Notes under the pieces: model-generated | Databases searched by the model: none | What the model saw: only the letters and a program-made list of their open reading frames with translations | What the model was told of the DNA's origin: nothing | Translations under genes and position numbers: made by a program | Assembly (NCBI GenBank): GCA_037102815.1 | Contig: BTPP01000001.1 | Span: 1,513,001 to 1,577,000, forward strand | Source: Neurospora intermedia | Lineage: Eukaryota > Ascomycota > Sordariomycetes > Sordariales > Sordariaceae | DNA length: 64,000 nt | Direction: 5' to 3' | Shown here: in pieces, positions 53,442-64,000 of the stretch | Numbering within the stretch: the first letter of the stretch is position 1 | Layout: every line of letters begins with the position of its first letter

Positions 53442-55153
53442 TCAAAATCGGCCAGTTGGAGGCTGCATTGCGGCGTGCCGGCGACTTTCCCTCTGCAGTT
53501 CCTCCGTTGTCAACTGTCTTCGTGGGGGCGGCGGTGGCATCGGCTGGCCCGGAGGCCCCGGTCGGATGGGTAGGGCGAAGCCCGATCGGCTCGAGGACGA
53601 GGAACTGGTATACGAATGGCCGGTTGACATGGAGGGCCTCTTTTCGGATGGAGGAGGAGGAGCCTGCTGCGGGTATCTGGGCTGAGAGCCAGTCGTAGCT
53701 GCTCGGCTCCCTAGTCCCGGATGTACAGACGGTCCACCTGTGCGGCCAATGCTGCCTGTTCGGCTGCTTGGCGGGGGTCGGGTTGGTACGCTTCCATGTT
53801 GATCACGAGGTGACACCATAGTCCCCAGAATCGGAATCTCACCTGAAGTGGGCGTAGGTTCATCGCTGGACCTTAGAAAATCGTGCGACGACGGAGAGAG
53901 TTGTGGTTGCAGATGAGACTTGCGGTTGTCCCGGTCCATCAAGCTGCAGGCCCACTCTCTCAGGTCGACTGGGGTTCTCTTCGCCGCTTGTACAAAGGGA
54001 TCGCGGTCCTGGGTTTGGTGTTAGTAACTCTATCGCCGCAGTCAAGTAAAAAGAACAACTTACAAAGAGCTCTTGAGGCGTCGGCCGCCTCTCGGGTTCC
54101 TTGTAAAGACACTTCTGGATCATATCCTCGAGGATTTGTGGGAAAGCATCGCTCTTGGGTAGCTTCGGTGCTGGCTCGTGAACAATTTGTTGGAGAAGGT
54201 CGAGAATACCGGCGGGAGCATTTTCGGCATCGTCCCCAAGCTGATCACTAGCGAACGGGAACTTGCCAATCGCCAACTCCATGACAGTCAAGCCGAAACT
54301 CCACACATCAGACTTGACTGTGTACTTGTCGCCCTGGATTCTTTCGGGAGCCATGTAGGTGGATGTACCCACAAAGGTGTCGGCGACAGAGTTGACTAGC
54401 TCTCCGGAAACACCGAAATCGCAAAGCTTGATGTGGCCCTTTGAGTTGACGAGGATGTTGGAGGGCTTGATGTCTCTGTGCATGATGTGGTGTTTGGAGT
54501 AGAGGTACGTGAGACCGCCGAGGGTAGCTTCGGCAATCTTTCCGAGGACATCAACGCGAACTGGACCAAAGACACGGGAGATACGGTCGAGCGAGCTACA
54601 CAGCCAAGGTCAGTCTCCACAGCGCAAAGAACATGCGGTCCAAGAGGCAACATACCCGACATCCATGTACTCCATGCACATAATCACATCGTTGTGCTCG
54701 TTAAGGAAGGCGCCATAGAAGGTGACAATGTACTCGGAATGGCAGCCGTGCATGATCTGAAGCTCGCGGACGATACGCTTGCGCATCTCCTTCTTGGCCT
54801 CAACATGGATAACCTGCCCATCGATGCTTTGTTAGCGGAGCTTACAACGGCGAAGCTTTGAAACCTTGGCTTGTCCAACATACCTTGCGAGCCATAACTG
54901 TATTTGTCGGGATATGCCTGACTTTGCTGACTGTGCCTCCGTTTCCAGCTCCCAACTCTTTGATGAGGTCCAGATCTTCGGGCCTGAGGTCCAGGTTGAA
55001 CTCGATGCCGATCTCTAGCTGGGCATTGTTGTCGTCGTCTTTATCCTTGTAAAAAGTCTCGGCCGTCGGCGGGGGCTTGGGAGCGGCAGGAGCCAAGGCA
55101 AGACCTTTGACGTTCTTGCGCTTCATGGAGCGCGGGGCAAATGGGTCGGCCAT
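53442..55153 (-). CDS. mek-2: Ste7-type MAP kinase kinase MEK-2
   Basis: A four-exon model: 55153-54884, 54813-54656, 54595-54064 and 54008-53442, 508 aa, every junction in frame. The N terminus (MADPFAPRSMKRKNVKGLAL) is the conserved start of Ste7/Fuz7 orthologues in filamentous ascomycetes, and its KRKNVKGLAL stretch is a probable MAPK docking site. Kinase marks: GAGNGGTVSKV loop, ATP-binding Lys90 (VMARK), catalytic HRD (182-184), DFG (202-204), activating SVADT with Ser212 and Thr216, and MAPE. After the kinase domain (end near 320) there is a 189-residue Ser/Pro-rich tail ending RQLTTEELQRESRRH. The family relays the signal from the Ste11-type kinase NRC-1 to the Fus3/Kss1-type MAPK MAK-2, which controls hyphal and cell fusion, and sexual development. 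Upstream lies a 3.2-kb gap shared with SPT6. Confidence 0.96.
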
Positions 55154-56944
55154 GATGTCTGTTTAAGCGTAGTCGGATACGCTTCTGCTGTTTCGGTTTT
55201 GTCCGGAGAGAGTCGCAAGTCCTGGCGCTCTCGTCTTCTGTCTTGGATGTCTTGACAAGTCGAGGACTGGGGGGTGGGAGGAGGCGATCAGATATAGAAG
55301 CCTGATGCGATGCGATACGCCACTCGTACGGAGATGAGATGTGGATTCCGAGGTCGACAACCGTCAGGCCGGAATGCCAGTGCCGGGGATTGGGTATTTG
55401 TTATTGTTAAATCAACCCAAGGCCAAGGTAGAAGGAAGCAGCCGAGCGGGAAGGCGATCGATTCGACTCTAACTGTCGTAAAACCAAAAGCAATGTAAAA
55501 AGGGGGCCAAGGGTCTGCGGTTGGTGATGATAATAACCCTTTGATGTCGTCGCCCAGTATCCCAGTCCCACAAACGCGCTATCAGCTGAAGGAGAAAGAA
55601 GACTGGACACTAAATCGCAAAGACGAATCGCTTTTGGCGGGGATTTATTCGAAGAGGGGAAGCCTTAGTCCAGGCGGTGAAGGAAACACCAAATCGAGGG
55701 AACAGGCCAATGTTTTTAGGGTGGAAAGAGGTTGAAAGTTGTATGGTAGAGAGAGGTGGTAATAACGCTGGGTCCCGTCAGGTCTCGCCGTTGTTCTGTC
55801 CGGTCACAGTCCCAAGGTGGGGTCTGGTTGTGATGAGAAGAGGGAACCCGACGGGAGCTAGCGAGGTCAAGAGGGGGAGCACCTCAACATGGAGACGGAG
55901 AGTGTGAGAGCACCGAAAACGGTAGTATTTAGTCAAAGCGTGCAATAGACCACTAAATTGATTTTCTAAGCTTCAATCATGTTTCTTTACCCTGTGAAAT
56001 TACCATGAACTGAAACAGGAACAAGTTGTTAGCGCAAATGTCAGAACCTACCTAGGTACTGAAGAAAGTTGTTAACGTGTCTTGGCAGCACCAGTCTTGA
56101 AGAATGTCCGACTTGACCGATAAGGAAGACTGGGACCCCAAAGCTGGTGAAGAGAAAAGAACACAACACTACCTCTAGGTATTGACGAAAGACAACATCC
56201 ATTCACTTGACAATGGAGATGCCCGAGTAGGTCCCGGGTGAATGATGGTATCTTTCTGGGTCCGATACAGGGGTAACTGTACAGGTAGTTGCACTCTCTA
56301 ACTACACCTAGTTTCCGTGTTGAGCACGGCCGGCGATAGTGCTTACCACTAGCACAGTGGTGTATAGCGGTGCTCACTAACTCCGTCACGCACTGCCATC
56401 CACAACATTCCACACACTAGAGTTAGCGAGGTAGGTCTCAGCCCAAGGACAACGAAAGGAGGGGCGATCCAGTACCTCATCGGTTCCTGAGGGCAAGCAC
56501 AAGGTTTCCTGGTGATGCGAAGAGCTTGGCACTGGTGGGTCTGATATACTTGCATGTAACACCAGTTTTTCATTGTGAACAAGACATGGCTTTCTTATAC
56601 CTCTAGCGCAGTATTGTTTCTAATATCTGTAACTTGAACAGTGGCGCCATCATGTGAGGCAAAGAAGTCGAGATGAACCTGTGATTTGAGTTGCAGGAAA
56701 TGGGATGCTGTTTGTTACATTCGGTTCACTTCTGGACCTGGGGACGGCACACCGTAGTAGTGGGGGGGAAATACAGTGCGGACTCTGAGAGAGCTCCGGA
56801 CGAAGCTATTCCCAGGTAGCCATACTTATAAATAGACGGTGCCATCCTGCGCACAGCCTATTCCCAGTGGAACCTGTGAAGCTCTTGTAGCTCGCTTACA
56901 GGCAAGAGATGAAGAAACTCTCCGGCACGCATGTGTCCTGTTAC

Positions 56945-56995
<51 letters not shown>

Positions 56996-58366
56996 AAAAG
57001 GTATCAACATGCCAACGACATGACAATCTTCAACCCAGGTATAACCGCAGCACAGCAAGCACAGTGCACGTCATGTTCGTACAACCCCAAAGCTCTCAAG
57101 AAGCGCGCCATGAGATGTCGAATCGAGCAAAATACTGCTGTGATTGGGCATGGCCAGAACCAACAGTCGGCTGTGATCCGGATGATGCCAGGGACTTGTT
57201 CGAGATATGCGTGCCAAATGGTGGGTCTAAGCGCGGATGGCTGGGGATCATGACCCCGAAGAACATCTGAAACCAAAGATGCTCGGTTCTACTCAAGTGG
57301 TGAGTTCCATGGTGAGTTCCATGATGCAGGGCATGAATGTCCCTCAGATATAGTTTAGTCATGCGGACCCCAGAGTACAAGCATGGGTGAGATGTTCGCA
57401 GGTCGGCGACCGAACTTTGCATAAATATGCCCAGTGTGCTCAACATCATAGGTAGTCGAAGCTTCCGTTGCTAGCTCCCCTCGAGGACATGGATCGTGTC
57501 GGTTGGTGTATGTACACTACACCGCATCGTATGCTCCAAGGCGCAATATACGATATTGTTGTTTTGTTTTCCTCACGATGAACTCCAGACTGCTTGGCTG
57601 TCGGTCAAGGTGTATGTATGGCTGTGACGGTCCGAGACTGGCCTGACGAAATCCGTGAACTGTCTTCGCATGAACTGAAATGGCATTGTGACATCCTCCT
57701 GAGCAGAACGACAAGCACAGTAAAAGATCCCATTACAAAACATAGAGAACTCGGGACAAGTTGGTGATGGCTGCTCGTCGTTTGATGTTGACGATATGCA
57801 CGGGCCAAGCCATGTGTTGTTTCTCTGTCCATACTAATTCATTCACCTTGAAGCGACACTTCGTTCAGTTCAGTTCTATGGCCTAGGCCTTGGCGAGGCT
57901 GAACGCGTTATGTGGCGCGTGGCGTAAAAAGTTCAGTTGGGGGGTACAGGGGCGGGTGGCCGGGCCTTGCTTGGCCCGCCGTCTCGCTCCAAAAATTCGG
58001 GTCTTCCTGACACTATTGACGTGCGTGCACCGACCGACGTGACCTGGCGGCAGGCGAACCACCTAGGAGCGAGCCGCACGTTCACAGCAGCAGCAAGCAG
58101 CCTTTCGGCCAGAAAGGTTCAGGGCAGTCGCGGTCAACTCAGACCTCCCTCAATTGCTAATCACTTCTTTTTCACCAAACGAGCTCGCTCTGCACCCAAC
58201 TTCCTCCTGTATTCTTCTTTTCTTTTTTCATCAGCACCCTAAGAGCGACTGCTGCTCCCATCGAAACGCGCTTCATTTCCAATTCCGACCCTCTTAGGCG
58301 GTCGACACTTGTCCGACAAGACACCTATTTACGCACCAGTTTACGCCACCCCAACCAGCCGTAACC
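55154..58366. promoter_or_regulatory. 3.2-kb divergent region between MEK-2 and SPT6 genes
   Basis: Both promoters lie here. The region also holds an A45 run (56949-56993) and a 12-bp direct repeat (GTGAGTTCCATG, two copies near 57300-57325). CT-rich sequence at about 58150-58260 marks the SPT6 leader. Open frames around 56840-57276 end or begin in the A-run and have no protein features. Confidence 0.5.
56949..56993 (+). repeat. Poly-A run (A45)
   Basis: Forty-five consecutive A bases followed by GAAAAAGG. It is the longest homopolymer in the window. It could be a simple expansion or the tail of a small retroposed sequence; no flanking target duplication was found by eye. Confidence 0.8.
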
Positions 58367-61300
58367 ATGAGCAACAGCATGCGCGACTTGATCGACGGCG
58401 AGGCCGAGCTTGATGACGAGGAGGATGATGAGTCCTTTGATGAGGAGGCCGGCGACCGCCCGAGAAGAAGACCCAACATTGATGATTCCAGCGAAGAGGA
58501 GGAAGACGACGAAGATGAGGAAGAGGCCAGAAAGGTATGCCGCCTTTGGCCCGGATGGATGCTGCAACATATCTCCGGTTGGGAACAACGCTGACACACC
58601 CATCGCTCACAGATTCGCGAAGGTTTCATCGTAGACGAAGATGAAGAGGACGAGGCTGAGGATTCGGATGCGCGCGAACGCCGTAGGAGAAAGAAGCGCC
58701 GTCGTGAGCGCGAAGAGGAGGAGCAGCTCGACGAAGAAGATCTCGACCTGATTGGCGAAGCGATTCCTGAGTGGGAGCGGAAGCCACAACCCCAGGTATG
58801 TGCTCTACGGTTCCGGTGACATCATCCAGTCGGCTCACCTTTTTCCAAGCAAACCAAGTTCAAGCGCCTGAAACGGGGTCATAGGGATGACCACCGCCCC
58901 ACTGAACGTCGCGGTCTTGCCGAGATCTTCTCCGACGAGGACGAAGAGCACGATGATCGAGGCTACGGCCGTCCCAGCGGCCGGGCTCAAGCCGACGAGT
59001 TCGACGACTTCATCGAAGATGATTACCCCGAGGATGACGAAGAACGTCGACACCGCGAAGAAGACGAGGAGGTTGCTCGTCCCAAGGATAGGGGCCTCAA
59101 CATCGACACAACTGGCCTCGACAAGGATGCTCTCGAAGACATGGATGCCATTTTCGGTAATGGTGAAGACTACGAATGGGCATTGCAGCTGGAGGAAGAG
59201 CAGGAGCACGCGGAGCGAACAAAGGAAGATATCGAGTTGCAAGATGTCTTTGAACCTTCGCAGCTCAAGGAGAAGCTTCTTACCGACGAGGATAACCGGA
59301 TTCGGTTCAACGACGAGCCTGAGCGCTTCCAGCTCGATCGCAAGGCTTTCAAGAATCTCCAGATGACGTCCGATCAGTTCAAGGAGGAGGCTCGGTGGAT
59401 TAGCAACCTGATGCTACCCAGCAAGAACCTTTCCAGTGAGCTTCACGGCCCGTTCAACAAGGCTGTGGGCAAGGTCCTCGAATTCTTCGTTATCGACGGT
59501 GTCGAAGTTCCCTACGTTTTCCAGCACCGAAGAGACTACCTCATCCACGCCAAGAAGATGCGCAACCCGAATCGCCGCGACGATCCTGACGCTCCCGAAT
59601 ATACTGTTGACGCCGAGAAGCTCCTCACCCAAGATGACCTGTGGAAGGTCCTGGATCTCGACATTAGGTTCCGGTCTTTCCTGGAAAAGCGTAACGCGCT
59701 CGAACAAACCTACGACAAGCTCAAGGAGAAGACCCGGGACGATATCCTTGAAGAGATGATTCGTCAAGCGCAGTCCATTGAGGAGCTCCAGGATCTCCAA
59801 GATTACCTAAACTTCCAGTATTCGGCGGAGCTGAAGGACCTTGCTGCTAACGATAATAGCGCACAGCGTGAGATTAAGAGGGCCGGTGGCAGGACAGCCC
59901 AGTTTGAACGCATCCGGCGATCCAATGCCTACAAGTTTGTTCAGGCACTCGGAATAACGCCTGATCGTCTTGCCAAGAACATTCTGCGCGAAAGCAGTAA
60001 GGTGACCTCAGAGGACGATTCAAGGCTACCAGATGACCTCGCCGACACATTGGTAGACGCCGATTTCCCGACGGGCGAGCTGGTCATCAATGCTGCTCGC
60101 CAGATGCTTGCTGAAGAAATGTTTGCCAGTCCTCGGATGCGCAAACACTTCAGGAAAAACTTCTACGGCATGGGCATTGTGAGCTGCCGTCGCACTGATA
60201 AGGGTCTACGCAAGATTGACGAAGCAAATCCTTACTACGAGGTCAAGTATCTCAAAAACATGTCTATTGCCGATCTTGCCGTTCGCCCAGAGCTCTTCCT
60301 CAAGATGATGAAGGCAGAGGAAGAAGGGCTCATCGAAATCAAAGTTTCCCTGGAGAACGACCGCGAATTCAGGCAACAACTTTTTAGTGATTTTGCCTCG
60401 GAGAACTTTAGCGAGCTTGCCGACAAGTGGAACGCGGAACGTCAAAAGGTGATCGATTTGGCCTTTGACAAGCTTGTAAAGGTTATTGTCAAGGGTGTAA
60501 AAGACTCCTTGCGGACGGCGTGCCAGGATGAGCTGCTCAAAACCTGCCGTGAGCTCTACTTCAAGAGACTGGATCAAGCCCCTTATAAGCCCAAAGGTAT
60601 GGTTATTGGCACGACTCCCCGCGTGCTCACGCTATCGAATGGCATGGGCGATCCCAACCGTGAACCTGTATCCTGGGTCTCGATGGATGAGGATGGAAGG
60701 ATTCTTGAACACGGTACCTTTACCAACCTAGCTCGCGATGAGAGTCAACGTGAGGCCTTGGCTGAGCTAGTCAGGCGTCGGCAACCTGATGTTATTGGCA
60801 TCTCCGGTTTCTCAGCCGATACACACCGTCTCATCAAGGACGTTGAGGGTCTCGTCAGTGAAAAGGGACTGGTCGGCCCCGAATACGATGACCCGGAGAC
60901 CAACGAGTACCGCTCTGACCTGCTCGAGGTGATTGTCATCAACGATGAGGTCGCCCGGTTGTACAAGGACAGCCCTCGTGCGATTGCAGATCACCCGAGC
61001 CTCAACCCTATGACCCGGTACTGCATTGCTCTGGCTAGATATATGCAGAACCCCATGAAGGAGTACGCGGCCCTTGGTAAGGATGTCACGTCACTTCAAA
61101 TTCATCCCTACCAGCAGTACCTTCCTCAAGCAAAGCTGCTCAAGCACCTCGAGACGGCCATGGTCGACATGGTCAACCTCGTCGGTGTCGATATCAACGT
61201 GGCGATGCAGGACGCCAATACCGCGCATCTTCTTCCTTACGTTGCTGGTCTTGGTCCCCGTAAAGCACAACTGCTTATCAAGGGTATCAACAAGAACGGC

Positions 61301-62786
61301 GGAGTTGTCACCTCTCGCGACGAGCTTGTCGGCGACCCTGAGCGACACAAGCTCCCCGTCCTTGGCCCTCGCGTGTGGAACAACTGTGCCAGTTTCCTTT
61401 TCATCGAGTACGAGCCTACGAATCCGGAGTCTGACCCGCTAGACAACACTCGTATCCATCCAGAGGATTACGATCTCGCCCGGAAGGTGGCAGCTGATGC
61501 ACTGGGCCTGGACGAGGAGGACGTCAAGGCCGAAACTGACGAGAACGGTGCTGGTGCTATTGTTCGCAAGCTTTTCAAGGATGATGAGCAGGACAAGGTC
61601 AACGAGCTCATCCTGGAGGAATATGCCGAACAGCTCGAACGCGAGTACCAACAGCGCAAGCGTGCTACGCTTGAAACCATCCGGGCTGAGTTGCAGGTGC
61701 CATACGAGGAGCTGCGCAAGAAGTTCGAAAGCCTTACGGTGGATCAGGTCTTCACCATGCTCACGGGCGAGAACCGCGATTCGCTCTGCGAGGGCATGAT
61801 TGTGGCGGCCAACGTTCGGGTAGTCAAGGATGATTTTGCCATTGTCAAGCTGGACTGCGGCATCGAGGGACGCATTGAGTCTCACGATGTTTCGTACCGC
61901 CACTCCATCAAGGATGTGCTCCATGTCGGACAGGTCGTTCAGGCCAAGCTCATTGATCTCAACCGTAAGGAATTTGTGAGCAAACTGTCAATGAGAGATG
62001 AAGAGATGAGGCGGCCATTCCGAAGACACTTTGACCACGGTCGCGATCAGTGGGATTACAGGAAGGAGGACGAGGACAGGGAGGAGCTTCGCGAGAAGGA
62101 CAAGAGCACGGGACGTGCGCAGAGAGTGGTCAATCATCCTCTATTCAAGCCCTTCAACAGCACCCAGGCCGAGGAGTACTTGGGCAGTCAGCCGTCTGGC
62201 GAGGTTGTAATCCGACCTTCTAGTAAAGGTAACGATCACCTTGCCGTGACCTGGAAGGTGGCGGATGGTGTGTTCCAGCATGTCGACGTGCTCGAACTGC
62301 AAAAGGAGAACGAGTTTGCTGTCGGCCGTGTCCTCCGCGTGGGCAAGTACACGTACCAGGATCTGGACGAGTTGATCGTGGACCACGTCAAGGCCATGGC
62401 CAAGAAGGTGGACGAGCTCATGCAATGCGACAAGTTCCAGAAGGGCTCCCGTAATGAGACTGGTAAGTTCAGCCACCTACACTGATTCTATTCATGATGA
62501 TGCAAGATGTTAACCAAGACCAACAGAGAAATGGCTCACCACGTACATGGACGCCAACCCCAACCGGTCGACATACGCCTTCTGCATCGACACCAAGCAC
62601 CCCGGTTACTTTTTCCTCTGCTTCAAGGCCAGCCGAAACTCGCGAGTCAATGCCTGGCCTGTGCGCGTCATCCCTCATGCGTTTGAGCTTATGAAGAGCC
62701 AGTACCCAGATGTTAGGGCCCTCTGTAACGGCTTCAAGCTTCGGTACCAGAGTGAGATGTTAAAGCAGCAGTCAGGAGGCAGATAG
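58367..62786 (+). CDS. spt-6: Transcription elongation factor and histone chaperone SPT6
   Basis: A four-exon model: 58367-58534, 58613-58795, 58850-62462 and 62527-62786, 1407 aa. The first two exons are exact codon multiples. The acceptor of exon 3 could also be at 58858, which would drop three residues. The N terminus is strongly acidic (histone and Spn1/Iws1 binding side), with [13 protein letters not shown] around residues 102-114. A Tex-like core follows: a helical region, a YqgF-like domain (about 705-870), helix-hairpin-helix (about 905-940, [16 protein letters not shown]) and an S1 RNA-binding domain (about 1095-1170). The tandem SH2 unit (about 1215-1405) begins near [15 protein letters not shown], with the second SH2 completed by exon 4 ([20 protein letters not shown]). 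SPT6 travels with RNA polymerase II and rebuilds nucleosomes behind it. The protein ends soon after the SH2 pair, as is usual for fungi. Confidence 0.95.
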
Positions 62787-64000
62787 TACTGCAACAGGTC
62801 CGGCATTGCAGACGCAGTGGGGTTTCGATGGGTGTTTGCTTGATTGGCTATAGGGTTTCGGGTTTTGTTGTTTCTCTGTCTTTTGGGAATCGGACCGCAG
62901 TGGACACTGGGGCTTTGAAGAGGCAGCGCATTTATTCATTGTGGGGATAGACTTTAGGTATTCACATCAGATTGGGTCGTGGATCAAGAGACCTTGCAAA
63001 AAGCCGATATAGTTTAGTCAACGGTGGAATGGGGAGTGGCATTTGACTTGGAGAGCAGTAATGGAGAATTACAAAAAAGGTTCATATGGCATTCACTTTA
63101 ATCGGACATTATGGTCAATGATCCAACTTGATGTGCCGGTGCTCGTTTACAACTCATTGACAAACATTTGCGACACTTGGACAGATGACAAGACTGTCAT
63201 CGCCAAGAAAAAGGGTCACGACGGGACGGATTCGGTGTTAAGTCTCAGCAAGACACCGAACCGTTCAAAGTTCTAGAAACCGGCAATGCCATTCTAGTTG
63301 GAAGACCGACATCCTGGATGACAACACACATGCCGAGGTTGCCGACGACCTTTCGACCAATGAAAGCCGCAGAATCCTGTAAGGTGTACTATAAGGCTGA
63401 GCGCTAGGCAACCTCCAGCTAGGCAGTAGCATGGCAGGTCGTCGGGGTGACCATGCCATCAATACTTAGCCATGCCATGGCTCTCGGTGTGATACATGTG
63501 TAAACGTGGGTTGGGTCGGGGTGTTGTTTCAACTGAATGAGGTGAGACATGGGGAAAGGAAGGGAGTATGTAGTGTACACAGTACTGTGATGAAGTGAAG
63601 AAGGAAAGCGGGCGATCGGAGGTTAACCAATTGTCCGCTGACCCCGAATGTCGGGACGGATGGAAGCTCCGGTGGGGATTGAATTGGCGTCCTTTCCATT
63701 GTTTTGTTTAGTTCCCCCTGGAATGCGGCGGGCAGGCGGTCTGACGGGAACACTTGTGGAATTGACGGGAACGCCCCTGTCGGCTGGCCATTGGGTGCTA
63801 CGGTGGGTTGATCGGTGCCTGTGACCGTTCTGCGCCGCCCTGTTCCATGTGCCAGTTTAATTGCTGTAGTGGTCCCCGTTCACCACCGCCGGCTTTTTCC
63901 CTCCTTTCGATTGCACTCGTCGACAACATCAACAAGACCCCTAGTCTTATACCATACATACATCCGACCGTATTGGAGCTTTGACTACCTCTAATGGGTC
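62787..64000. other. SPT6 3' flank to window end
   Basis: 1.2 kb without a supported gene. Short frames on both strands have no recognisable domain. The last 300 bp are pyrimidine-rich and may be the promoter of a gene beyond the window. Confidence 0.5.

Noticed and set aside
28448-55153. A biosynthetic or signalling gene cluster in the middle and right of the window
   Set aside because: The genes belong to unrelated processes with ordinary spacing and mixed orientation; shared signalling themes are not evidence of a cluster.
56839-57270. Open frame with polylysine on the plus strand
   Set aside because: It depends on the A45 run and has no other protein character.
1-64000. Dispersed 5S rRNA gene, LTR or LINE element, RIP-mutated block, CRISPR array
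   Set aside because: Read for the known Neurospora 5S sequence, long terminal repeats, reverse-transcriptase motifs and strongly AT-biased blocks; none was recognised by eye.

Overview
This is a 64 kb piece of nuclear DNA from a filamentous ascomycete, most likely Neurospora or a close Sordariales relative. Four things point there. Genes are split by short introns (about 44-130 bp) with GTRNGT-type donors and CTRAC/TTAAC branch sites. Intergenic regions of 0.6-4 kb are rich in microsatellites. No heavily RIP-mutated or transposon-packed block is seen. The gene set also fits: a Ste7-type MAPKK with the usual filamentous-fungal N terminus, a Sln1-type hybrid histidine kinase, SPT6 and a GH35 beta-galactosidase. 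From memory only, MEK-2 and this kinase lie near each other on N. crassa linkage group III; I could not check this.

I support 15 protein genes, about one per 4.3 kb. Left third: a secreted GH35 beta-galactosidase (765-3928, -), an unknown five-helix membrane protein (5328-6656, -), a HET-domain protein (7228-9408, -), a complete lipoxygenase divergent from it (10596-12955, +), a small very basic protein (13696-14249, +) and a C2H2/coiled-coil regulator (16196-17867, -). Middle: an F-box-like disordered protein (21042-24374, -), a five-zinc-knuckle RGG protein (28448-30718, -), ORMDL/Orm1 (33041-33791, +) and a GPI-type wall protein with a PIR-like motif (36600-38325, +). Right third: the Sln1-type kinase (41363-45294, +), a FUSC/DUF2421 membrane protein (47299-50794, -), a HAD hydrolase (51807-52767, +), MEK-2 (53442-55153, -) and SPT6 (58367-62786, +). 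Exon borders were worked out by eye from reading frame, splice signals and family motifs. All multi-exon models close in frame, but none is checked against RNA.

The genes do not form a pathway cluster or operon. Loose themes are cell-surface and stress signalling (Sln1-type kinase, MEK-2, wall protein, ORMDL), RNA and transcription (SPT6, zinc-knuckle protein, C2H2 regulator) and accessory functions (HET, lipoxygenase, beta-galactosidase).

The most notable non-genic item is a 201-bp MITE-like element at 26369-26569, with 34-bp terminal inverted repeats and a TAA target duplication. I saw no rRNA, convincing tRNA, CRISPR array, retroelement or virus-like copy. Coding items worth a second look are a histidine-rich linker in the Sln1-type kinase, a duplicated helical module in the zinc-knuckle protein and a 13-codon uORF just before the kinase start.
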